A stretch of DNA of 64,000 nucleotides, from assembly GCA_950295325.1 (NCBI GenBank), contig OX485803.1, positions 11,158,001-11,222,000 of the forward strand, written 5' to 3'. This stretch comes from Polytrichum commune (Eukaryota; Streptophyta; Polytrichopsida; Polytrichales; Polytrichaceae). The translations under genes were made by a program, and so were the position numbers. The notes under the pieces are model-generated. The model worked only from the letters and a program-made list of their open reading frames with translations. It made no database searches and was not told the DNA's origin. Shown piece after piece: positions 34,109 to 45,036 of this stretch (its first letter is position 1; the number at the start of each line of letters is the position of its first letter).

Positions 34109-34978
34109 TCATCGAGGCGATGTCTTCCGTGTGAACTTATACACCACAACTCCAATGCGTGCATTTTCTGGAGGGGGATGCTTATGGACCACTTCTACAT
34201 TGAAGAACTTTCCTGCAAGGCGGAAGAAATGGCCATCCTTCTTCCATCTCCTCAAGTGAGCCAACACCACAATTGGTCCATCCACCTTACCCTCTTGCAC
34301 ACAAACATTTCCATCCTCTGTTCCACCATTACTATGATCTCCATCATAGACAGCCTTACCGGAAACACCAATCCCACATAGCCACTTCAAGGTTTGCATG
34401 AGGGGCTCAAACAGCGTATCATAATACACACAGTCCGAGGCGAGGATGAGACCAAATGGTGCACCGAGAGGTGCAATATCATCCTGTACTCCCCACCGTA
34501 GCGGCCGAACTTCCAAACTCCCGCCACAAGCTTCCACATCATCGGAGTTCAGCTTCAAATTGCTCTGTAAATTTGGTAAAACATGTGGCAGATCGGTAAG
34601 GGTTACATGTGCGCCAAGGCGGGCAGCCATGACCCCTACCATTCCCGTTCCTGCACCGAGCTCCACAACCCTAGCCCCTTTCAAATCACATCCATTGTAC
34701 ACATTATCCAAGTACCAGCACAACCCTGTCGCAGCCGGCCATAGCTGGAACGAGAGACCTCTTTCTCGAATCTGCTTTACCAAAATCGGCGGGCCGTTAC
34801 GGGGCTCGTACCCTACCTCGTGGCTTGATTCCGACTCAACCAATTCAGGCACGGATGGTGCGAATTCGGTGCCATCGTTCTCTTTCTCCTCCTCGCTCGA
34901 ATTTGCAACGCCCTTGGGCCTTAAACCCTCGTCGCCTTCGTTGTCGGAGCTCATGTTGCCGAACATGTCCCCCATCAT
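34109..34978 (-). CDS. METTL21-type protein (lysine) methyltransferase, intronless
   Basis: A 289-residue S-adenosyl-methionine-dependent methyltransferase of the family-16 (METTL21/FAM86-like) seven-beta-strand group. These mostly methylate lysines of cytosolic proteins such as chaperones and elongation factors; the substrate here is unknown. The acidic N-terminus (1-55) is likely disordered. The family-specific LWPAATGLCWYLD is at 80-92, SAM-binding motif I VVELGAGTGMVG at 104-115, the acidic ribose-binding residue in TLTDLPH near 129, and the family's post-motif II SDCVYYD at 181-187 (the D/E-x-x-Y signature). A final beta region ends GVVVYKFTRK. I chose the first ATG (34978), one codon before a second ATG. 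The open frame upstream to 35107 has no ATG and is likely leader. All catalytic motifs are present and there are no frame breaks. Confidence 0.9.
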   Translation of the reverse strand: MMGDMFGNMSSDNEGDEGLRPKGVANSSEEEKENDGTEFAPSVPELVESESSHEVGYEPRNGPPILVKQIRERGLSFQLWPAATGLCWYLDNVYNGCDLKGARVVELGAGTGMVGVMAARLGAHVTLTDLPHVLPNLQSNLKLNSDDVEACGGSLEVRPLRWGVQDDIAPLGAPFGLILASDCVYYDTLFEPLMQTLKWLCGIGVSGKAVYDGDHSNGGTEDGNVCVQEGKVDGPIVVLAHLRRWKKDGHFFRLAGKFFNVEVVHKHPPPENARIGVVVYKFTRKTSPR

Positions 34979-37308
34979 GTTTCCACAGTTTGAAGTTGGT
35001 AGATTGAATATGGCCTTGTGAAAATGGAAATGGATACGGAAGTCGAGATTAAGTGCAGAAGTGACAAAAATGTGGACAATCTCTGAGTCCCCTTGGAAGC
35101 AGATCAAAACCCTAATGAAACCCTAACCACGATCTCTACCCATACTATTATGAAGATGATGATAATGATGGTGATGTCATGAAAAGTTGACAATCCATAC
35201 TTCTAACGATTGAAATTGAGATTGCTGGATTGAGATTGCAGTGACTCTCAATCTCTGACTCTCTCCTTGAAAGTTTGCACATCAAAAACCAATTGAAACC
35301 CTAAATTAAGTCAAGCTAATCAGGATCTGTAACTTACATAATTATAAACTTAGGTTATGGATGGGAGGAGCCCTCCAAGTCAGGTATTGTGGTGCCTATA
35401 GGAGCACCTTAAACCAAGACAGCACCCAAAATCAACACCTTCAAAATCTTGCATGATAAGTACATGTTGATTTGAGAATGTTCTCCATGTGAACATCAAA
35501 TCCTCCTAATATATTTTGAGGACATAGTCCAATCTCATTGTAACATGGGTCAATTTGGTGTCCATTCGTAACTACTAGGTAGCCTTTCCATATACCACTT
35601 GGCAAAATACTAGATGTTTGATAAAGAAGAGTGATCACTTATGTTAGGCCCACGTACCTTAGACAACCTAACTTTGTGGTTGGTGAGAGTGATGGAGCTC
35701 CCATCATTAAAAAGCAACCTGGAGGTGATTTATGGAGTGGAGCCCATGATATATACGGCTTTGAACAAGTGTGAGTTACGTGTACAGGCTTCCATTTGCG
35801 CGCACAATATACACATGCATTACTTAAGGTGACCATGCCTATTGTGGACACTTTGACAAATTTGGGTACTTTCAATTGATGCATTTGATCAATAGTTATC
35901 GTTGGATCGACAATTCAAAGTTGATTCAGTAGCCTTGTAACTCAAATTACTTGTATCATATCTTCATGTTTTTATGGGATTTTTGAGCACAAAGTTCTCA
36001 TAGCCCATTGTGGTCATACAAGTGCATCCACTTGTGTTGCACATCTTATTGGTCACGCCCCACTTTTTGCATGGGATAAAGTGGTTCTTTAATAACATAA
36101 TATGTTTTGCCTCATGATTGTGAGAATGTGAGCTACAATAGTTAAGAACACATGTTGTGAGGAGCTTGGACTATATGCTTATAATATGTCAACCATTCTG
36201 GGTTCAAACTTGAGAGAGCCTAAGTTTTGTGATCACTTAAAGAGAAAATGAATCATCACCTTGACCTCTTATAACTTTTGCATCTTAAATCAAATTTGAA
36301 ACTTGAAATGACAAACTGCGTGATTTGCAATTCTTAAAAGGATAAGACAATCCTTGAGCTGATCCAACAACCAAAGTTTCCTCTGAAATAAGAAGTTGGA
36401 ACAGTGTTTCAGCACTGCCAATTCCAGACAAGTTTGGTCGTTTGGCCAAACCCATGGTGTTGTTTCATTTGTTGTGCATCTTTGGGGAAAACGAATACAT
36501 GATCATCATTTGTATGTCAGCCTTCAATAAATTGTAAAACTCTATGTGGCAGTTGTATGTGGTTGGATGCAAATACACAGCAGGTCCATGGTTCTTGTAT
36601 CTATCTTCGAGCAAGTGTGATGGTGTCGTGATAATCCACCAGATTTCAGAAAACCACTAAGTTACCTAAGAAATCAAATAAACAATGTGGCTTACACCAA
36701 TTACTATATAACCATTTGCACAAAACAAGAGATTCTTCTTGCTACTTAAGCCAGTAGGAATCAAACATTTCTTGAGAACTCCAGGGAGGAGGAGCAATCT
36801 GTTGTCAATGAAGAAATCTACAAGATATTTGGAAATAGAATCCTTGTTTCTCTTTACTTCTATACATATCATCAATGCAACAGGAAGAAGTTTTCTATAC
36901 GCGCCAGGATTCAGTTGACAATGTACACTTGCAGGTACCACCATCATCAAGCAACAAGCTTGGGGAATGACAACAAGAACCTCTTGAACAGCTTGTCTAT
37001 TCCTAGTGTGGCATTGATGTCAACTTTGGCACTGCAACCTGGCCAGCCAATGCGAGAGGCTGGAATTGGGCACCCCGCAGACAAAATTGAGAAGATAGGC
37101 CTTGGATAGGCTCGAAGATGACTTCCAGAATCGCATTCAGCAGGTAACACAAAAGCCCCTTCTTGCCTGTGGTATTTCATAAGGCCCAAAGACAGGATTA
37201 TTGAATTTCAAGTACAAGCACATACATGTGTTCAGATGTGTGATCCCTCACAGTGCTACTGAAAATGTCTACTAGTTACAAAGTTCAGATCGAAGTCCAG
37301 TTCCTGCA
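34979..37308. other. Between methyltransferase and bZIP genes: promoter of one, 3' flank of the other
   Basis: The methyltransferase leader and promoter lie just above 34979; a (GAT)n-like stretch is at 35150-35175. Bases 35505-35620 carry a copy of the dispersed repeat also at 41.8, 43.4 and 50.2 kb. Bases 36900-37308 probably include the bZIP 3' untranslated region. The segment 36930-37110 is open and coding-like on both strands, but I recognise no product. Confidence 0.4.
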
Positions 37309-39528
37309 TCAAGCACTCAAGCACTCGGCAAAAGTCTCCAACCACTCCTGTGGAATGATGTCTTGTACAGCATCCACTGCGCCAATTTCAAAGTTTTGTG
37401 ACTCAATCGAATCAAATAATTCCTGAAAGAGAGCTTGTGGCATCTCCTCGCTGACTGGCACTTCAAGCTTCTTCATTGAGAAAGGACTCGAGGGAGGTCC
37501 ATTCTGAGACTTTGAACTGGGAGGTGGGAAGCTACATGGGGACAGCTGTAGTTTCTGGCCCATATCACCCTTGGATTTAACTTCAATAGCAGAATCGCTC
37601 AAACCTCCTTCAACCTGTGAAGGAAAATAACACAATAAATAAGATCTCCCATAAGTGATGATCCTATGACTGATAGACAAGTAACTGTCAATGTTTGCAA
37701 GTGTAGAAACTATGGTTGAGGTTTGGTTTACGGACCATATCACAGACGCCAGAAGAGGCCATATGTTGACTGATTGCACTTCGATCCCCATCAGAATCTG
37801 GTGTACCTGGCTGTGGGCAGCGAGCCAACTTCAGCTCTTTCATCAACTCCTCCACTTTCTTTGCCAGGTTGTTCTTCTCTGTCTCATATTTCTTTGCCAT
37901 CTGCACAGCCAGTTTTGACTTGCGCAGCAGCGTCGCGTTCTCCAGTCGCAACTGGGCAGTCTACAGAGAACCAGAATATAATTAGACTCGGATTCCATGT
38001 AGAACCAAGACACTTCCAACAGGCAATCTTGTGGTTCGTTGATTGGGAAAAGGATCGCACTAAAACTGCCACTCAACTAGAACCAAAATAGGAAAACAGA
38101 AGCAGAAAAGTTGAAGGATTGGATGGTGCAATAAGGTGAAGATATTCATACTGAAAATTGGGTTTTGAAGCCACTATTTTTATCTGGCCTCAACAATTGC
38201 TTCAGTGAAGCATGTCAACTTGACTTCTTACCCAGTTGTAGATATATAAACTCAAAAACGAAGGTCTGACAGACTTAGATAATGTCTCATACCAGGACTT
38301 CCAATTCATCCAAGCGGTCCTGCTTTCGCTGCCTTGATCGCTGCGCTGAGGCTCGGTTCGAAGACATCCTGCAATCAGCCAAGCAGGACAGAAACCTCAA
38401 CCTCTCTGCTTCACAAACTAACTAACCAAGTACAACAACCTTAATTCATAGAGAAATAAGCTGCCATTTGGACAGCTGCACAAACCCTTCATCTCTTCTC
38501 TTCTCTTACGGCCGTGCTCAATACCGATACCAGTAAGTATGACTCGTGACAAATTCCAGTGATGAACCTATCACCCTGCAAAATGGATGGCATGCATATC
38601 TGCAGGGTTCTCCTCCCTTTCCCTACCTCAACTTCTATTTGGCTGAGTATCAAACTTCGCCATCAGGTTTACATGTCACGAGAGAGCATTATATATGCTA
38701 TGGAGATGGAGGTTCTCTCCCCTGAGCATTTGAGACATATTGGCAAACCACACCACATCCATAAGTCAGAGAAAGAAAGAAATCAAGGAATTGATGACCG
38801 TACAAAACGTCTTGTCACTTAAGCTATGGAGGCCCTGAGGTCTATACCTTATGTCACAAAGGTGCAAAGCATCCTTGAACAGAGTGCCTCTTGACACTCA
38901 GATGCGACTTAAATGCACAAGGAAAAAAATCAAAGGAATGTTTGATTTGAAATGCAAGTGGAAAAGTTGAGGATTCCAATACCTTCTCTTCCTCTTCTCG
39001 TCGATGAGTGCAGGGGCCACATCATCCATCTCCGAATCGTGTTCACCATGGTTGTTATTCTCTTTGGCAGCGGATTTCCTTGCCTTCCGACTCTTTGTTG
39101 GTGCAGAATCTGCATACTGTGAGTTATCCTCGGAGCTTATCTTGGAATGTGTCGTAGAAGCTCCTTTCTTATTAGAAGGAGTAGGACTCGAGACTTGAAG
39201 AGCATCTTCTTTCACTATGCAATCGAACCATGCTGAAAGAGGCCCAGACATCCCAAGCACCTCGTCGTCATCCTCGAGGGCATCGGTGGAGTCGAGCTCC
39301 TTGGAGTTCCCGATGAACTCTGCCAAAATTTCTCCAGACACAGATGGCTGAGGTCGCAGCACAGAGTCGTCAACCAGCAGCAGATCGGCTCTGCTGGTGC
39401 CATTTCCATAGAACGATAGATCATCATAAGACTGAGGCTCCAAGCTGTAGTCCACTACTGCATCCCTGTCTCACAAAGTAGACAAGCGGTCCACATGCAT
39501 CAAAATTTTCTCTAAGTTACCTGTTCAT
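37309..39528 (-). CDS. bZIP transcription factor, five exons
   Basis: A nuclear DNA-binding regulator that would bind ACGT-core elements as a dimer. Exons (minus strand): 39528-39521, 39465-38983, 38368-38293, 37960-37736, 37614-37309; total 1098 nt, 365 residues. All introns are GT-AG with matching phases. The basic region is KRKRR-MSSNRASAQRSRQRKQ (about 159-180) with the required N168 and R176 (N-X7-R). Zipper heptads fall at L186, L193, L200, A207, Y214, L221 and L228. Introns sit within the basic region and at the start of the zipper, as in plant group C (Opaque2-like) genes, and the SNR-x-SA-x-RSR-x-RKQ pattern fits groups C/S. Q replaces the common second R of 'SARRSR'. The acidic, Ser-rich N-terminus may activate. 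The weakest part is the start: an 8-base first coding exon and a 55-bp intron. Confidence 0.8.
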
Positions 39529-39568
39529 CCATTACCACATATGATGAGATCATGGCCGCCATGGCCGC
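39488..39568 (-). other. Out-of-frame upstream AUGs overlapping the inferred bZIP start
   Basis: On the minus strand ATGGCGGCCATGGCGGCCAT stands in strong start context (G at +4, purine at -3). Its frame reads MAAMAAMISSYVVMDEQ and, after the inferred splice, would run on in a different frame from the bZIP and stop soon after. If the leader includes it, it is an overlapping upstream ORF that would reduce bZIP translation. Alternatively the true first exon or splice differs from my model. Confidence 0.5.
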
Positions 39569-41500
39569 CATAGTCACCGGAATAGAAAGGCCTACTCGCC
39601 CTGTGAGAAAAGCTCTTATGACATGCCATCCGATACACATCCTCATTTCTTTCCTTAAGCTTTCTTTCCCAAGAAAGCTGCGACATGGATGCGACATGGC
39701 AGTGACATGCGTACGATGTGTCTCGACATGTCACAAATCTTCTTTCATACTGCGAAGATCAACACACATATACCTCTCTTTCTTCACAGCCATTGCATGG
39801 CCAACCCCCTCCACTAACATCCCAAAACAGATTAAAGAGTACGAGAAAGGCTTCTCGGCATGTCACTCCATCCCCTGGACTATAAAACTCCTCAAAAGAA
39901 CACAAAGTGGTCGATGGCGATACATACCGAAGGAGGTCGGGAACCGAAACCGCTGCACGCTCAAGAAAGCTTCCGTGACACATCGTAGCCGATTAACCTC
40001 CCCCTCCGCCTTCCTAATCTGCAACATAGGGCTCCACAGGTCTCAACACCAGCACCAAACCAGAAACCAAGAAAAAGTGCCGAACACATGACCCTCCCCC
40101 TCCACACACATATCCAAACACGTACAAACCAATACATACAAACACGTAAAACAACATACAAACACATGCACACGTATACATACACACGCGCGCACATACA
40201 CACATATACATACACATGCGCACACATACACACATATCCTAACCTCACATTCTACAGATCGAAAAGAACAAGATGAACAAACCTCCACATGGACAGATAG
40301 AGAGGGCGAGGGTTAGGTACCTTCTTCAGTACCGGGGTCGATCAACCTTCTTTTCCTCCTTCTCCTCCTGGTTCCTATGTGATCCTAATTACTACACTCG
40401 CTCTGCAGGTGGATGTATATGTCAAACTCCCAATCCTTGAATCCACGGGCAATGAAAACGGCAGCACTCATGAGTTCCCCGGCTAGAGATGCCCTCCCCT
40501 CACCTCCACACATCAGTCCTCAGAGAGCCCTCCAAACTCCCACACAGTATGATGCTCTCTCTTCCCTTGCCAAACCCTCTCTTTTCTCTCTCTCATCACC
40601 GCAACAAACAAACAACAAACAACAAAGATAGACTGTGTGCAAGTATGTTCGTTCTCACTTCTCCCCCCTGTGCCTCTGACCGACCAAGTCACCAACCTAC
40701 TTTACTTAGCATATTAGCACTCCTGCAGCAGCCCTGATGGTCCAAGTCCCCCTCCCCTTTTGTACACCCCTCCATCCCTCCCTCCCCCACCATCACCACA
40801 CCATCAACATGGCATCAAATCCTGCTCGAATCATCCATGCACATGCCTAAATCCAAATCTAAGTGCGGAAACAGCGTCCAGTTAAGCTTATTAGCCCCCC
40901 ACCCAAGCTGGTCCTTTTGACCCAATCGATTTCTACTGTCCCTGGTTAATTGGAGTCCCGTGTAAGTGAGTACCTTCCTGGTGATGATGGATGATGATGA
41001 TGATGATGATGCTGCCCCCACCACTGCAACTTGCAACAACAAGCTGCAGTGAGTTAAGTTAGCAACCCAGTCCCATTCCCTCCCTCGTGCATGCACCCGC
41101 GGGTGGGGGCGGGGGCGAGGGCGAGGCGGGGGCCAGCTATGGCAGAAGGTGCATTCATTCGTTCATTCATTCATACAACCTGCAACGCAGAAACCCGTGT
41201 AGTACACGTCCATCCCGCCTTGTACTACTATTTCTTTGTTTAATTATTCATTAAGTTACATACTGACTAAGTTCAACAGCTGAGCTGATCTGAGCTTCGG
41301 AATCCGCATCCCATTCCATCATGGCTGCCACTGCACTGCGGTGCTGCAAACAAAAGCGCAACATGAAACACATGTAGGTTTTCGCGCAACAGCAGCAGGC
41401 CTGCTGCCTGAGTAAAGTTAAAGGCATGGAAAGCTTAGGTGTGAGCCGGGTTGTTCGAATACTTTTCTCGCTGCACCCACTTCTCGTAGGATATGTACAC
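39529..41500 (-). promoter_or_regulatory. Upstream region and probable leader of the bZIP gene
   Basis: Read on the minus strand, this leads into the bZIP start. It is rich in simple repeats: ACA/CAC-rich DNA at 40104-40235, (GAT)n at 40983-41012, a G-rich block at 41101-41136 and (CATT)n at 41155-41175. Long CT-rich stretches lie at 40480-40800 on the plus strand. A donor-like AAG/GTACCTAA (minus strand) near 40320 could end a non-coding leader exon. Just before the start codon, three ATGs in another frame lie within 39544-39568. Confidence 0.45.
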
Positions 41501-44500
41501 ACGATTAGTGCGAGATGATTAACGCATCCATATCATGCCCATAGTTGTTTGTCTCGTATATAGGTGTTGCTATGTTCAATTCAGCCACGTCTATTTTAGG
41601 TGGATGTTAGTTGGTTCATTTTATGTTCCCCAACTTATGCCAATTAGATTTTTACACAACGAAACGTATGTTGCATTAGCAAGTCTACAATAACACATCG
41701 GCGAAAATCAGATTGAAAATCAAATCTGATTTAATTATGGTTATTAAAAGTGTGTGTTTATTATTTTTTTAACTGCATACATAAGTCCCCCTAATTGTAT
41801 TCATCGTTGAGTGTTAATTCAATTTGAAGACATAGGCCAATCTCTTTAATGCACATGCCTTTTTGGTGTTTAGTCTTAGATGCACACCTACCCACATGCC
41901 AATCAAATGTATTTAGGTGTCCGATTAAGGAATAAGTAACCGAATAACACCCGCATACGTCACTGATTAAGTAGAGAAGGTGGTGCATGCATCCATAGGA
42001 CAAATGAATGTTCTCTGGCCGCAATCGAGTGAAACTGTTTTATTTTTTAATTATGAAACTGTGCGTGGGTTATATATTTATATTCCCATCTCTCATTGGC
42101 ATCAAGTACTTGGACAACTTTCTGCAGTTGGAGATTGACCTGGCTGAGCACCAAACTTTAAGGCATGGTATCTTTTTTGTTTGACAATTTTCTGTAACTT
42201 GGCAGCTAGCCACTTGTGTGTGTGTGTTTGTGTGTGTGTGTGTGAGTGCTTAGATCAGATTCTCCACAAACGTGTGCGTGCTCTCTCTAATTAGCTTCCA
42301 GTTGAGGTAGGTACATATGAGGCCTTATTGTCGGCACTTCCAAACGTTACACTTTTGACCGTTGGGTCGAATTGGGAAATGTCTCATTCGGTTACCAACT
42401 CCAAAGCAAGAGGATTGTCGTTTCAAGTTTTAGAAACGGAGTTCAGGGGCAACATGTTATAAGAGGTCAAAGGTGGAGAATCTCCTTCTCATCAAGTGAT
42501 CACATAGGTCCTTCCTAATTGTGAGAACAATTGAACCTAGAACAGTGTCCATATTTTATGCATATATTCCAATCTCCTCATAATACGTGTCTTTCTGAGG
42601 CCGTCCACTGTTAACAACAAGCCTTGCCATTTACCACGCACTCGATGTTTTCAATTACAAAGAGCGACCACATAACCTTAATCAGAGGCACCAGGTCTCT
42701 GTGAAACTGAGAGCCGATCGACATCTTTGAAACCCTGAGTCACACACATTGTGACATGAACACAAGCCATAGTTGAAACCAATGGAGTAATTTTGCATCA
42801 CTCAGAACTTGTCGGGAAACTATGTTAATGCATTCACCACAATCGCGGTTGACGGAGTTCTATCCAGTAAGTTAAGTACATTATGGAGGCTTTCCCACCA
42901 TCAACTCAAAGGAATTCAGGGTAGTTTATCTCAATCTGATTTTGGCAGATGTTTTTACAGAATCTGCAAAAATCTCGTATAGCTCAGGCTTTACTGGGAA
43001 CTACCCAGTGATTTCCGGCTTTACTGGAATCACCAGTGATTTTCTTACAAAAAAATCTCTGTATTTGCCGTGACCCGTGCAAGATAAAAATGATGACTCC
43101 CACACCACTCCAGTGCAGTGAGATCAAACAAGGGAAGGTAAAAAAGTATGTTATTTGGAGACTTTTATCTCTGCGTCCATTTCTTGTGCAATATGAAACA
43201 TGTAAATAGTCCCAAGCTGATAAGCAAATCCAAACCGTGTTTGTAGCCGTTTGCCTCATCATTTTCGGAGCTCGTGTGAATTTTCATTCATTATTGAAGT
43301 GAGGATTCTCGTGCTCATTAAATGGTCATGCATGTCTCTCCAATCATGTTGACTAGTGAGCCTAGAATGGTTAGTATATTTTGAGCACATAGTCTAATCC
43401 CTTTCAAACACATGTCTTTTTGGCGCTTGTACTTAGATTCCCACCTAACAACGTACCACTCATAACAAGTGTCCAAATTATATATGGTTGTGTTGGATGT
43501 AGGCACGTCTACCTTATGTGACCATGATGTGGGCACTTTGAATTCCGTGATGCTTTTGGCCTTATGATCAGATCGGAAATTGTCTCATCTGGTTAGCTAA
43601 TACAAATCGCGAAGAGTGTCATTTCAAAATTCGTAATTGGAATTGGAGATGCTGAAATCATAAGAGGTCAAAGTATGTATCCTCTTTCTTTTTACACAAT
43701 GAATTGGAACATTACTCAGCCTCGTGCTCCCTCACCCATTTTGAATAAATAGAGGTGCCATGTTCCATGATGACCTTGCTACAACACTAGGATTGAACCC
43801 GACGTTTTGAGAATCACAACATGTTTATTCCCACCATGTGACCGAATTATTCTCCTACCCAAGGTAAAGTGGCATTTCTATGGTTTGCCTAGCAAATTAT
43901 GTCAACTATTGAACCCAAAACAAGTATATATTCCTACTAACTCGTGAAGTCAAAACATTTAGATACACGGAAAACCCCTAACACAAATGTCACCGTGTTT
44001 TATATAGGTAGGAAATAGAAAATAGTTATTAAATGACTTTGTTTGTGGCCAAAAGATAAAGCCTTGCAAGACCGACCCCTCGATGGTCACAAATCACTAT
44101 CTGGCTTTGAGACAAAGTTTGTGGACAAAATTAAAAATGTGCAAAAAGCCAACTATGACCTTACGGTCCTTTAGGGGTTGAGCATCTAGGAGGCCCATAT
44201 TGGGCTTGTCCATGCATAAAAACATTTATTTTAGCTACATATCTCCACTTTTAGCCAATTATGTCAAAAGTGATCCTATCTAAAATCAACCCATTCTTCA
44301 CGTGTATTTTTTAAATCGGTAAAATACCTTGATGTTGGTGAATATTTGAACTCAAATATGTAGCACGAGTGACCTTGGATGCAGATACATACGATGTATT
44401 TTGATCATCAATGTCAAGTATGAACTTGGTGAGGCCTATGTAAATTGTGCATCTGGTCATACATTGAGACCCTGCATCCTTTATCAATTAACTTAGCTGT

Positions 44501-44620
44501 TAATTTCATGCAGATTCCCCCATTAATATTGGGCCTAATCTTGTCACCGATTCCACAAGGTCAGTAGGGTTCAATTTGTTTGCATAGAACTACCGCTCGC
44601 ATGATACATTCGAGTTTAGA
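41501..44620. other. Intergenic, dispersed repeats and a (GT)n run
   Basis: No gene recognised. (GT)n lies at 42215-42244. Copies of a dispersed repeat lie at about 41815-41930 and 43365-43475 (words CATAG.CCAATC.CTTT and CACATG.CTTTTTGG). Bases 44170-44490 are the second copy of the repeat at 6870-7360. Confidence 0.4.
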
Positions 44621-44838
44621 CTACATTGTTTATGGTATTTAGTGTCACTTACCACTTGGAGTTACATTGTGCTATAACTTGTTACTATGGATCTCATTTC
44701 TTACCAACAAAAATCATATTGGTTGTTTGGGCACTATATAACACTAACATCATTACTTGGTAAAAATTTACATATATGATAAAATGTTATAGCAATGCTC
44801 CGAATAGTAAGTGACATTGAAAACCCCTAAATGGTGTA
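44621..44838. mobile_element. MITE, 'ATTTAGTGT' family, short form
   Basis: Left end CTACATTGTTTATGGTATTT, right end (inverted) ATACACCATTTAGGGGTTTT. The interior matches the intron 20 element (ACCAACAAAAATCATATTGG, GTTTGGGCACTAT). 218 bp, no coding capacity. Confidence 0.8.
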
Positions 44839-45036
44839 TATATCTCAGCCATATTGCCATGTGGATGGTTCAAATGTATCTTTGGTAACTCGTAAAAAAG
44901 GTCACACTAATATTTCATACAGTTGGATTGTCAATTCCATTTTCAGACGGTCTTTTAAAAACTTGGACTCTAAAACGGTTTTGAGAAAGACGGTGCTTAA
45001 GAATTTAGGGATGAAGTGCCAAAGCTTCGGATTATT

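Noticed and set aside
34446-35021. 191-codon plus-strand frame
   Set aside because: It is exactly antisense to the methyltransferase coding sequence, which has clear catalytic motifs; codon structure of the real gene creates it.
39552-40248. Large open frames upstream of the bZIP gene (plus 179 codons, minus 95 codons)
   Set aside because: Low-complexity CA-rich and leader DNA; translations are His/Thr/Cys-rich without motifs or splice context.
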